NCBI GenBank assembly: GCA_001247695.2
Contig: LGRX02034663.1
Span: forward strand, 21,328-85,327
Source of the DNA: Cymbomonas tetramitiformis
Lineage: Eukaryota; Chlorophyta; Pyramimonadophyceae; Pyramimonadales; Pyramimonadaceae
DNA: 64,000 bases
Direction: 5' to 3'
A program made the position numbers and the translations under genes. The notes under the pieces were generated by a model. It was not told where the DNA came from, did no database searches, and saw only the letters and a list, made by a program, of their open reading frames with translations. Of the stretch, positions 40,178-50,168 are shown piece by piece. Each line of letters opens with the position of its first letter. The first letter of the stretch is position 1.

Positions 40178-41135
40178 ACTACGTACGGCGAAAGACTGAG
40201 CAGTCGATCCAACCATTCGTGCACGACGAATCCAATTTAATCTTCGATCTGAGCAGTCCATCGCTATACTGTATATTTCTGTTTTCTGGACTGTTGCTTT
40301 TTATTTTTGGAGCAAGTCCTTCTACAGAATTCGTCGCAGCTCTATTTTTAGAAATTTCCCGTAAGATGTGCATAATTGACGGTAGAAAACAATTTTTCTG
40401 CATTTTTCACGTCGCTGCATATCAAAAACATCGGGGCCAAACATATGTCCACTTTTCAAAAAAACAGAAAATTTTCCGAAATTTTGTTTTTTGGGCTTTT
40501 TACACAAAAAACAGCCAAGTATTAAGCTTTGAAATAAGAGGCTTCACTTTGGAATTCCAGGGGCATGGAATTTCTCAAGTGGGAGCAAATGTCCAGTTCC
40601 AATGGACTTCCAAGGGCTTGGATAAACCCCCAGAAGTGGACCTAGTCGATTTTTACCAAAAAAGTTCCATGCCATTGGTTTGAGTGGGCCAACCCGTTGG
40701 AATATTGGTCCTTAGGTGATTTTTGCAATCCTCAAAACGTTCTAAAAAACTTTGTGCGATTCCAATGCTTCACTTTGGAATTCCAGAGGCATGGAATTTT
40801 TCAAGTGGGAGCAAATGTCCAGTTCCAATGGACTTCCAAGCCTCTGGATTAATCCCCAGAAGTGGACCTAGTCGATTTTTAAGATGGCTTTTCCAAACCG
40901 ATGGACACCGTAATCCCTGGCCTGTCCGGGCGCCCGGATTGTGCCTAAAAACGTAGAAACCCCGATGTAAAGGTGACAAACCGGACTTTTGCCGAATGTT
41001 GAAGGTATTTAATTCCGACCGCCCGGAACTACGTTCCCACGCGCCGGACCATGGGTCCGGGCGCCCGGAATGCATCTGAAAACCTTACAAGTCCGGTCAG
41101 ACAACTCACACTTCTTACATGGATTCGCAGGAATA

Positions 41136-41633
41136 ATGGCTAGGCAAAGGCGTGGACTAGCTCGAAACGAGAACGCGGAAGGCACTCCATGCCCATGCGA
41201 TCAATGCAGACTCCGATTTTGCTACTCCAAAAAACAGATTAAGCGGCATTTGATCCTACATCCGCCCGTCGCACGCCTCTCCAATGACCGAGATCATGAA
41301 GAAAACGACTCTCTTGACGGTGCCGAAAGTGTGAATGATGACGGTGAGACGGATCCACCATCAGAGACGGACGAAGAGGAAGAACACGAGGATGACACAT
41401 ATCTTCATGACCATGCCGAACGGATGCTCCGGAAGATCCGTGAAAACTTCTTCAGCCCGATTGAGTATGCATCGTCCGACTCGGTGAGTTCGAAATCCCG
41501 TCCAAGCCGTTGGAACCATTGTTTAACAATATCCAAGCCCCGTCCAAGCCTTTGGAACAACCTTGGATTCCCCCACGAAGAAGAGTCCAAGCATCGTCCA
41601 AGCCTTTGGAACACCTTTAGAGCCATCACTTAA
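41136..41633 (+). pseudogene. Transposase-associated zinc-finger exon (EnSpm-like), fragment
   Basis: ATG at 41136. A Cys/His cluster near residues 15-40 (CPCDQCRLRFCYSKKQIKRH, then LILHP) resembles the N-terminal zinc-binding region of EnSpm/Plavaka-type transposases, followed by a long acidic stretch (ETDEEEEHEDDTYLHDHAER) and a helical MLRKIREN segment. After about 41490 the frame reads through the palindrome repeats and stops, so only the first exon survives. It supports the EnSpm-like assignment of the surrounding element; a host C2H2-like gene fragment captured by the element is the alternative. Confidence 0.42.
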
Positions 41634-41651
41634 TGTATCGGTCACGTTAAA

Positions 41652-41935
41652 TTGACCTGGAAAGTGATTTTCGAATTTTGGATTTGGTTTTTTTGCTCTA
41701 CGTTAGATTTCGAAATTTCGATTTGGCTGATTTTGCTCTACGTTAGATTTTCAGATTTCAGTCTTCGGGATGCTGGATTTTCGAATTTTGGATTTGTTTT
41801 TTGCTCTACGTTAGATTTTCGAAATTTCGATTTGGCTGATTTTGCTCTACGTTAGATTTCAGATTTCAGTCTTCGGGATCCTGGATTTCGAATTTGGATT
41901 TGTTTTTTTGCTCTACGTTAGATTTCGTGGGTCAG
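41652..41935 (+). repeat. Tandem TTTGCTCTACGTTAGATTT repeats
   Basis: Five occurrences of GCTCTACGTTAGATTT at about 41694, 41735, 41802, 41843 and 41910, in a higher-order unit of about 108 bases that also includes CAGATTTCAGTCTTCGGGAT. Confidence 0.7.
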
Positions 41936-42236
41936 CTTCGGAACACTGGGTTTCGGACTTTGGGATGCATATCTTAAATTGGAGTGCTTCGCAAATACAG
42001 GCAATTAATGCCAATTATCTTGCCTGCACGGACCACCTGGTGCCCGTCCGTCATAGAAGCCTCCCTTTATGGGGATGCTGGACGGTTAGAGTACTGACCA
42101 CGACGGGTGGGTTACTCTACACGAGTAGCACACCGGAAGTGGCCAGGCTCGAAAATCGTCCATCCCTTTCCACAAGATTGGGGCCCGGTAGAGACCGGGG
42201 TGCGATTTTCGAGGAGCATTTCTCCTGAAAGGAAGA

Positions 42237-42473
42237 GTGCTCTGGTGTGGTTGTTGTCTCGAACAGGGACACGAGCCAGACTCAGCCCCACGAAAGGGAT
42301 TGCTTTTCTTCGATGGTGCATGCCGCTTTAACGCGTCGCCGGATTTGAGGCAAGCCTCGTTCGGAGTAGCACTCTGCTCAGAACAAGGTCAACAGTGGAC
42401 CCGGGACTACGGGCGCCTTGGATCCAATTTAACAGCTTCCAAGTCACTTCACTTAGTGTATCGGTCTCGTTGA
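42237..42473 (+). pseudogene. RNase H-like N-terminal fragment
   Basis: The segment LLFFDGACRFNASPDL, then ASFGVALCSEQGQQWTRDYG resembles the first two strands of an RNase HI fold (DGA-x-x-N, then G-V-A-L). The frame ends after about 25 more residues (LTASKSLHLVYRSR), before the second catalytic acid. Possibly a captured retroelement fragment. Weak support. Confidence 0.35.
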
Positions 42474-42794
42474 GCACCACGTGCTGCCAAGTCAGAACCT
42501 ACCAGTTGTAAATATACTGTAATATATAACACGCATTGTACAGATAATACTAACTTACCTGGAGTTCCAAAGGGGTTCCGAAGGCTTGGATGCGCCTTGG
42601 AATCCGTCAAACGCAAGTTCCGAAGCGGTTCCAAACCATTGGACTAAGCCTGGACACCATAAGATATCACTTCCATAATCGTTCCAAAGGCTTGGACGGT
42701 CTTGAACTGCACGTAGCAAGAATGATCGGTCCAGAGAATTATCAGTCTATATATCAAGCACTTGCTCATAGCGTTCCGCTCTCAGATCGGGAAG

Positions 42795-43325
42795 TTCCAA
42801 GGGCTTGGAATTTCGGAACACGCTCCCGTGTTGCCCAGAGACTGGGCCTATGGGGTTCCAAGGGCTTGGAATCTTTTGAAACCCGCGCTCGTGCTGCGCA
42901 GAGACCGGTCCTATGGGGTTCCAAGCCGTGGAGCCTCCGGGCTCGAGCTTCATTCCTCGTACTAACAAGGTCCAAGGGCTTGGAATCTTTTGAAACCCAC
43001 GCCCGTGCTGCGCAGAGACCGATCCTATGGGGTTCCAAGCCGTTGAGCCTCCGGGTTTGAGCTTCATTCCTCGTACTAACAAGGTCCAAGGGCTTGGAAT
43101 CTTTTGAAACCCTCGCACGTGCTGCGCTGAGACCGGTCCAATGGGGTTCCAAGCCGTTGAGCCTCCGGGTTCGAGCTTCATTACTCGTACTAGCAAGTTC
43201 CAAAGGCTTGGAATCTTTTGAAACCACGCCCGTGCTGCGCGGAGACCGGTCCAATGGGGTTCCAAGCCGTTGAACCTCCGATTTCAGACTGCCGACCTCA
43301 GACTGGAAAGTTCCAAAGGCTTGGA
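42795..43325. repeat. Tandem array of about 120-bp units, right subterminal
   Basis: Four to five copies of a unit that starts TTCCAAGGGCTTGGAATCTT and includes GTGCTGCGCAGAGACCGGTC, ATGGGGTTCCAAGCC and GAGCTTCATTCCTCGTACTA. Copy ends lie near 42855, 42970, 43085, 43200 and 43320. Confidence 0.78.
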
Positions 43326-43643
43326 ATTGTCCAAAATGAATTCCAAACCGTTGGAACCGCCTTGGACCGACGACTTCGGTCATACATAATCCGAAGACAT
43401 AGGTCCAACGGCTTGGAATCGACCAGGACCCATTGTACTAACAAATTTCGGTCCAGCCCCTTGGAACCCCGTAGGACCATCGGCTTGGAACCCCATAGGA
43501 CTCCTAGGGAAAACCCCAAAGCTTCACCTTGCAATTCCTGGCGGTTTCCAAAGGCTTGGAATTTTACCAAATATTTTCAGGACGGTTCCGGGCGCCCGGA
43601 ATGGTGCCGTCCAAGCCTTTGGAATAATCCCTATTTTGTAGGG

Positions 43644-44453
43644 AAGCATCATCGTGCTGGTGTTAAGCCACTTGGCACCGCTCCTCCTGTCTCATTTAAC
43701 AAGAAGAGTGGTGCCTTCGTGCCTCACTGCAGAAATGCGGAGTGTGCACAACGTGGTTTAAAGCATTGGCATGCTGAATGCCCCAACGGCGGTCCTCAGT
43801 CTGCCCACTACTGTGGTGCAGTTGAGGACTATGAGACTGACTGGCTGGCTGTTCGTTTCCAGCGGTTCTATGACGCTGGGGATGAACATGCCTTCGAGTC
43901 GCTCTGCACGATGGAGGGTCGCCTAGAGGTGTGCGAGCTGTCGGCACATTCCTTTGTGACGGCTGAGCCCACATCTCAGCGGCACTTTCGGGATGCGGCA
44001 GCTTCCGCTCAGGATGCGGCGGCTGACGATGACGGCATGGCTCAGTTTGGTCTGGCCACATTCCACTCGGGTGCGCAGGGCTCGATTCCGCCGCCGCCTG
44101 CGGTTCGGCATCCCTCTGCACTCGTGGCTGGTGGTGTGCCCGCGGCTCATGACCCGCCAGTGGTTATCCCTGGCTCTCTCGGCTTGCCTGGCTCTGTCCC
44201 GTCACTCCAGCTTGGCGACTCTGCACCGGCTCCGCTGTTTGCTGGCATGAGGATTGAGACTTCTGACATAGGCTCTGACGTCTCTAACAATGACCAAGGC
44301 TCTGACAATGACTCTGACGGCGGGCAGCAAGTGGCTTTTGGCTCCTTCGGCACTCTTGAGCATGACTCTGACGGGGGAGCATCGCCAGTAGCAGCTCCGG
44401 TGTGCCGTCCGCGGGCTCTCACGGGGAGCCCAATCTTGCCACCCCCACTGTAA
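43644..44453 (+). pseudogene. Second gag-only element: Gag C-terminal part with zinc knuckle
   Basis: In phase from the AAG duplication: HHRAGVKPLGTAPPVSFNKK, then a knuckle CRNAECAQRGLKHWHAEC (C-X4-C-X6-H-X4-C, or C-X4-C-X8-H-X2-C). This position corresponds to C451-C470 of the first element's Gag, where the flanking pattern APPVGFN is shared. An acidic C-terminal part rich in GSDNDSDGG follows, ending TAA at 44451-44453. Shorter than the first Gag and without its hydrophobic segment. Confidence 0.66.
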
Positions 44454-45337
44454 GGGGGTGGCACAGTGGGTCTCCTGTCTGTCACCCCTTAGCCCGATGT
44501 GTCACCAGTGTCCGTTGTCACGTGTATCACGGTGTGCTATAAAACACCTAGCTCAATATTTTATATCATCTTAGTATCCGAGAGCACGAGCACCTGCCCC
44601 TGCGAGACAGTTCCGCTCCTCAGCGCCCGACATATATATATCCTTATATATATATTTCTCACTTCTTGTCAGGTTATGGGCCCACCACGCTTCCACTGCG
44701 CCGAGTTTTCTCCGGTGTGCACTAATGGCATATGTGCTCTGTTGTTCCTTACTGGCCAGCTCTGCGGCATCTCTGGTTACCGTGGGCGGTGGTGGCAGGG
44801 GCCTGGTTGAGCCCGGAGCCACCGTCCGTCGGTCTGCTGGAGATTTCTTTGCTTCGGATCCGCAACTTGGCTCTCTGGACATCCGTGATTGGCTGCCAGA
44901 TGATGGAGTTCCGGTGTCTTCGTCTTCGATCCTCAAACCGCCGTGGACTTCTGCTTGTTTAAGTTCTTCGGTTGTTTTGAAGTCTTTGCCATCTTCGGTT
45001 ACTTTGCTCTCTGCTACGGATCCACCATGCCCACTTGGGCCTGGTGGTGCTCAATTTGGAACGGGCAATTTACAATTCACTTCGGGATTCTTCTGTGCTT
45101 GCATCCCGACCGCTGAACTCAGCCCTGCTGACCAGCCTCAAAGTGGCTGAGTTTTCTTATTAGTTATCCTCGCAGCTTGATTAGCTTTAGCCCAGTAGTG
45201 GGATGACCGGGTCAAGACCCCGGCACCCAGCTAGCAGTGATCGGTTTCCACCGAAGTGAATGTTAGGTGTTTATTTATCATCTCGTGGCTGTATATTCTG
45301 TACCTGCTTTGCTAGGCAGTCGCACCCACGGGTGGTG
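44454..45337 (+). other. 3' part of second gag-only element
   Basis: No recognised gene. It holds a TATAAAA box at 44534-44540, ATATATATAT runs near 44630-44660, TAGTATCCGAGA (44571) shared with the LTR of the first element, and an open frame at 44725-45150 of unknown meaning. It ends CACCCACGGGTGGTG at 45323-45337, the polypurine-like tract before the LTR. Confidence 0.5.
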
Positions 45338-45575
45338 TGCTGGACTTCGGGTTTAGGCTTAGTTATTATGGGCTCTGACTAGCCCCTAGCCTGACCCTGC
45401 TTCCGTATCGTGTCCGTGACATCCTAGCACTGTACTGTACAGTAGTACAGTACATTAGTACAGTTTTCTTTCACTGTCTGGGTTTCCGAGAGCATAAAGC
45501 CTCGGCCAGACACTAGTTATGTGATTGTCTGTTTGATATTCAGCGAGCTTAGCCGGACAGTGGATCTGTCTTCCT
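45338..45575 (+). repeat. Putative 3' LTR of second gag-only element
   Basis: Starts TGCTGGACTTCGG directly after GGTGGTG. It includes a CTGTACTGTACAGTAGTACA cluster. The end is uncertain; the inverted repeat from 45576 marks a natural limit. No 5' LTR in the window. Confidence 0.45.
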
Positions 45576-46315
45576 CGCAGTATTTTCAAAAAGGTTTGAA
45601 CCCCAGGGGAGCGGTTGTGGGGGGGCGGAGCCCCCCAGTGGGCGCAGTTTAAAAGAAAAAGGTTCCGGGTAACGGGGGGGTGTGGGGGGGGCGGAGCCCC
45701 CATCTCGCAGTCCAAAAGAAATTGTAGTTATGGGGGCGGAGCCCCACCGGGTTCAAAAAAAAACAAATGTACTAACGGGGGGGTGGGGGGCGGAGCCCTC
45801 CAGTGGGCGCAGTCTTAAAAAACTTTTCCGTATTGATACAGGAGAGGAGACGGGAGGGTCCAACGCAACGCGCCTTCATTCTCAGCGTAAATGTTTTTAT
45901 TATTTTTGTTAGCAACGCGCTTCTCAGTTTGTTTTATTCAAATAACGCGGTTTCCGTAACACGGTCAGATGAACGAGAATGATAAATCGATCGTCAGATT
46001 AATAATTTATATATTCTCGACTGAAATAAAGAAGGGCTCGGGATGGATAGCTTTTATATTTCAATGTGGGAATGTCAAATGTCTAATGTCAAATGTGAGG
46101 ATATATGAGGTTTCATTTATAATCATGAAGGCGCGTTGCGTTGGACCCTCCCGTCTCCTCTTCTGTATCAATACGGAAAAGTTTTTTAAGACTGAGCCCA
46201 GTGGGGGGGCTCCGCCCCCACACCCCGTAAGTACACTTTTTTTGGACCGCGCTCATGGGGGGCTCCGCCCCCACAACCGCCCCCCTGGGGTTCAAACCTT
46301 TTTGAAAATACTGCG
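45576..46315. repeat. GC-rich inverted-repeat element with GGGGCGGAGCCCC motifs
   Basis: Arms start CGCAGTATTTTCAAAAAGG and end in its complement at 46315. Further matched blocks are GGGGAGCGGTTGTGGGGGGG, ATTGATACAGGAGAGGAGAC and GGTCCAACGCAACGCGCC, each with its complement on the right. The left arm carries four copies and the right arm two of the palindrome GGGGGCGGAGCCCC. The centre (about 45890-46125) is AT-rich and gene-free. A foldback/MITE-like element. Confidence 0.72.
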
Positions 46316-46379
46316 CCCCGTGGGGCGCCCCACACACAAACTCGTTACTTTCGTTTTTTTTGTTCATACATATCCTACA

Positions 46380-46760
46380 TATGCACCTACTTTCGGTAGT
46401 CGTCTCGTATCACGGCGTGCCATGAATTTCTATCACATATGTTAGAGAGTCGTATATCGCGGAATGCGGTGATTCGATATCACATAATTTCGGGAGGCGT
46501 CTTGCACGGCGTGCCATGAATTCATAGCACATATTTTCGAGAGTCATATGTTGCGGTATGCGGTGAATTGTTATCACATATTTTCGGGCGTCGTCCAGCA
46601 CGGCGTGCCACGATTTCCTAACGCATTTTTTCGAGAGCCGTATACTGCGGGATGCGGTGAATTGTTATCACATATTATCGGTAGTCGTCTAGCACGGCGT
46701 GCTGGTACGAATCCCTAGCACATATTTTCAAGAGTCGTACATTGCGTAATGCATAACAAC
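46380..46760. repeat. Tandem array of about 110-bp units
   Basis: Four copies built from CACGGCGTGCCATGAATT, AGCACATATTTTCGAGAGTC, GTATATTGCGGTATGCGGTG and AATTGTTATCACATATTTTC. Units drift by 10-20%. No coding. Confidence 0.72.
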
Positions 46761-46821
46761 ACTTTGCACACGAAAATGGGGCAAGGTCATCTCAATCACG
46801 AAAAGCATACATTATTACGAG

Positions 46822-47826
46822 TCACCCGAAATTACGAGGGTTGTTGAGAAATTGTTCAAAGCTCGATGCCACCGGTTGCACCGATGCGGAGATTTCACCC
46901 CTACCACCTTGGCTACCCTTCGTCGCGCGAGCACCACTTTTCCCTTTCCCACGGCCGCCACGCCCTTGTCGTTCTTGAGTGACCGTATCGCCCGCGGCAC
47001 CGGCTCCATTGCCTCTACTGTTGGGTTGTGCCTTTTTAGCGGATTTGCGACGGGGCATCCGTTTCACGGCCGGCGGTTGTTTCCATTCACGAGTCCGCCG
47101 ATCAAATGCATCTAACCATCTTTGGAGCTCCGGATCCGGCTTAAGATTCAGCAAATGAGATAGCTTTGGCATTTGCCCATCGGGCCCGGGTAATATACGA
47201 ATGCAGCTGGACTTCTTCACACGCGTCATCCCGACATAAAATGCTTGAAAGCATAGGTTGAAGACATTCTTCGGCGTTTGGCTTAGATCTAATATAATTT
47301 TGTCCACGGTTTGGCCTTGGAATTTGTGAAAGGTCAAGGCGAACGCAAGATCAAGCCCATGAGTTCGATAATATATCTTACTTTTGCGGGAGGCGCGATT
47401 CACGGGGAGTTCCTCGAGACGTTTGCAGATCTTAACTGGAAGTACGATACTGCGCGGACGAGTGACATTCTCACGCATATTTCCCTGACCTGATACCCAT
47501 TTCTTGTGGCTATATACGAGCCGTAAATAATATGGTATCTTGACCGTGAATAACTTTTGAGTCACGAGGTCTTTTGGAATGAAACTTTGCATACATAAAG
47601 GGATTTTATAGACGAACACAACGATATATTGTTCGTTGTGATAGGATAAGTGAAACCCAAAATCTGATACCCATTTCTTGTGGCTATATACGAGCCGTAA
47701 ATAATATGGTATCTTGACCGTGTAGTGTGGTGCGGGCGGGGAATTGTTAGCACACAAATATTTGAATATATATACGTAGTTTGCAAAGTTATTAAGTGCG
47801 GTGCGGGGAATTGTTATCACACACAT
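46822..47826 (-). pseudogene. PIF1-type helicase C-terminal fragment
   Basis: Residues from about 110 on: VLPVKICKRLEELPVN, then LDLAFALTFHKFQGQTVDKIIL (the T-x-H-K-x-Q-G helicase motif V/VI region) and FQAFYVGMTRVKKSS (the SR-like motif). These are conserved C-terminal PIF1/RecD-like motifs. A basic, glycine-rich tail (RGNGAGAAGD; RGGRGKGKSGARATKG) follows to a TGA. The N-terminal third is made of a 172-base direct repeat (about 47491-47550 and 47663-47722), so the front of the gene is lost. PIF1-like genes are amplified in many algae and in Helitrons; I see no Rep domain or Helitron ends, so the source is open. Confidence 0.58.
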
Positions 47827-48076
47827 GTATGAATACTTCAGAAGTATGTAAAGTATGCGAAGTTATTTATGCACCTACTTAATGAAACAAGCAAAGGAAT
47901 ATGGATGCTCATATGCTCTTATCAAGAATAGAAGCAAAGCAAGGCTAGTTAGGATAGTTATCCTAAGTGTTATGAACACATACATAAAGAAGGATAGGAA
48001 GCATACGGATATCAAGAATACAAGTATTGCAAAGCACAAGAAGTTAAGTGTTAATACTCACTATGAATGAAGTGGA
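47827..48076. other. Gap between PIF1 fragment and unknown ORF
   Basis: AT-rich, with no supportable gene. Confidence 0.4.
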
Positions 48077-49051
48077 TTACACGGCACTTAAGTCATCGGC
48101 ATTTCTTTTCAAGTTTCTATTTGTTGTGACAAGGGTATCCGTATCCCACATATGGAACACCATGACACCACGGACCCCCATGGGTTTCTTGGCCGCAAGA
48201 ACTTTGAAGCCCTTGGTTGCGATGTCTCCACTCAAGACCAAGAGATCCCCACTCCCAACACTCAACTTGTTGACGGCATTGAACTTCAAGTCCACCGATG
48301 TTGGTGGCCGCGGCTCTTTGGGAATGGTGAAGGAGGTAGGATCCACCTCCGTGGACTCCGCGGGTGCCTCTTCCTCGGCGGTCTTGTCAAAAACAACAAG
48401 GACTACCCGCAAATGATCCTTAAAAAAAAGAAAACTTTGGTAGTCTTTTTTGAAGGCAAAGTCCACTTCCACCCGAGCCGAATTGTGCGCCTTGGGCAAG
48501 ACATGGACGTGTACCGCATTCACTTGGAACGGGTTGACGTCATGCCGCCCACGATTGGCCTCTTGTGTGGCCAAAAGCATAAGGCTAGCCATGACAAGAT
48601 CCGGCGGTTGCACGTCGGACTTGCTTAGGCGGTAGCCAAAGGGTTGGTTCGGCATCAAACCACACCCAAACCAAAAGCTAACGGCCTCGCCTAAGGCATC
48701 CTTTCCCCCCGCGCATTCCTTGGCCTTGCTTTGAAGGTATTCCAATAAAAAAGCACGGCCGGACTCGGAGTGCCTTGAGGCGATGCGCACATTTCCTAGG
48801 TCAAGGGTTGAAGCATCCCTTGAAGGCACTAGGGGAAGGAAGGTGGGAGGCGATTGGAGGAAGGTGGGAGGCGATTGAGCGAATGTCTTGGAGACCAAAG
48901 ATGGGGCGCCACCATAAAATAACAAGTCGAATTGCTCTTGTTGTATTGGAGGCCCACTAGCGGAAGGCCCATACACCGCTTTGAATGGCCTCGTGGCCCT
49001 CTTGTTGTAGACTTGTCTATCCAAGAGACTTGCGAGGGTGTCACAAACCAC
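48077..49051 (-). CDS. Hypothetical protein (about 324 aa)
   Basis: Long open frame on the same strand as, and upstream of, the PIF1 fragment; ends TAA. I do not recognise the family. It has a repeated SPPTFLxSPPTFLPL segment (about residues 60-72), a central region with FWFGCGLMPNQPFGYRL, a basic/aromatic DYQSFLFFKDHLRVVLVVFD strand-like part, and near the C-terminus RGVMVFHMWDTDTLV. Fewer simple repeats than neighbours and even codon use suggest real coding sequence. The ATG at 49051 is plausible but an upstream exon cannot be excluded. It may belong to the same element as the helicase. Confidence 0.45.
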   Translation of the reverse strand: MVCDTLASLLDRQVYNKRATRPFKAVYGPSASGPPIQQEQFDLLFYGGAPSLVSKTFAQSPPTFLQSPPTFLPLVPSRDASTLDLGNVRIASRHSESGRAFLLEYLQSKAKECAGGKDALGEAVSFWFGCGLMPNQPFGYRLSKSDVQPPDLVMASLMLLATQEANRGRHDVNPFQVNAVHVHVLPKAHNSARVEVDFAFKKDYQSFLFFKDHLRVVLVVFDKTAEEEAPAESTEVDPTSFTIPKEPRPPTSVDLKFNAVNKLSVGSGDLLVLSGDIATKGFKVLAAKKPMGVRGVMVFHMWDTDTLVTTNRNLKRNADDLSAV

Positions 49052-49512
49052 GGCTTATCGTGTACCTCAGCCGGGTTGTGACACTTGCTGTAGCAGTCTC
49101 TGTGACGAACGTATGACACGCGCAGTACGATACGCGCGAGGAGTTATGACAGTGACGAGATACGGAAATACGGATGGGTGTTACACTTGTTTGGAGATAG
49201 CGAGAATATGTAGGGCGGCGGAGTGGGGTGAGCCAGACGCTCATTTTTGTTTTGCCTTCGTAACAGTGATTCCGAGAATAGCCAGGACTCGCTTAAGACC
49301 GCGAAAACAGCAGTGTTATGAGATAATTAGTAAGATACAGTATTCTTCTGCTTGTAAAGATATACATTTGTGGACTTGTCCTTGTGCGACTGCGTCAGAA
49401 CTGTAATTAACAGTCTTTTTCAAAACAAAAATGTGCCTTATTACAGACATGTCGTCTGTAATGCTGAGAGTTCAACAGCAGTCCTGAAGAACGAGACCTC
49501 TGAATGGTGATG
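49052..49512. other. Gene-free spacer
   Basis: No supportable gene. The sequence changes character near 49440, where the gag leader repeats begin. Confidence 0.4.
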
Positions 49513-50035
49513 CCAGGGACGGATTTCTCCGTACTGGTAAGCCTTGGAAGAGGTTGAGTGAAGCAGGCTGTTGCGACACTCGAAGTTCACCAGTCTTGCA
49601 AAGTACAGCGACAGCGGTCACAGCAGAACCAGTTGCTAATTTTGCGAACATGATTGCAGCGTTGAGAATTATGTACTGGGCTATTTCGGGAAGTGACATC
49701 CTGCTGGAGCAAAGCACCAGACGGTAAAGCCAGGGACGGATTCATCCGTACTGGTACGCCTGAAGGCGTGGAGCGAAACAGGACTGTCAGTGGACACCAT
49801 CACGACAGCATTCTTTGTGGTCACTTGACTCATGCTGGCGTTCTGCTGACTTACTGCGTGGACCAGAGACATTGAGGGCAGAGGCAACCTTGCTGGACAT
49901 CTGGGAGAGCCAATATAAGACCGGGTCACAGATGGAACCTTGCTCACCAGTCGTGGACGAGATCATCCTGGCAGTGATTGCTACTTAGAGCAAAGCACTG
50001 AAAGGTGAGGCCAGGGACGGATTCATCCGTACTGG
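49513..50035 (+). repeat. Three spaced hairpin units in a retroelement leader
   Basis: CCAGGGACGGATTCATCCGT, then ACTGG (a hairpin with ACGGAT/ATCCGT and CCAG/CTGG arms) occurs at 49513-49537, 49730-49754 and 50011-50035, each in a longer similar context (AGCAAAGCACyrrA upstream; GGTAAGCyTGGRAG downstream). Repeated structured units before a gag frame could be packaging, dimerisation or translation signals. Confidence 0.6.
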
Positions 50036-50168
50036 TAAGCTGGGAAGTGTGGAGTGAAGAGAGCCTTCACACCAGTATCTCTTCTCCACCAGAAAGGTAG
50101 CAACGGAATCCAAGACTGACCGTCAGGATCAGCAAAGGACAGAGAGGCGTGTCCAGAGAGCGATACGA

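Larger units (their letters stand above)
37940..43643. mobile_element. Large TIR element with palindromic subterminal repeats (EnSpm/CACTA-like, non-autonomous)
   Basis: Ends are inverted repeats of about 36 bases (CCCTACAAAATARGGATTAT then TCCAARGGCTTGGACSG). The 3-bp target duplication AAG lies at 37937-37939 and 43644-43646, and removing the element restores the Gag frame. Both subterminal regions (37950-38900 and 42550-43630), and some of the interior, are packed with TTCCAAGGGCTTGGA-type palindromes. Dense subterminal repeats plus 3-bp duplications are typical of EnSpm/CACTA elements, where the transposase binds them. No complete transposase is present. Other nested material lies inside. 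Confidence 0.72.

Noticed and set aside
42237..42473. Complete RNase H gene
   Set aside because: Only the first strands are recognisable and the frame ends before the remaining catalytic residues.
37963..43630. Host gene cluster in the palindrome region
   Set aside because: The frames read through TTCCAAGGGCTTGGA repeats, giving repeated SKGLD/PSLWN words, and have no domains.
46822..49051. Helitron
   Set aside because: A PIF1-like C-terminus is present, but there is no HUH Rep motif, no CTRR terminus with a hairpin, and no TC start.
49440..50100. Hammerhead ribozyme in the repeated leader
   Set aside because: GAAAC-like words occur, but the CTGATGA core and three stems are absent.
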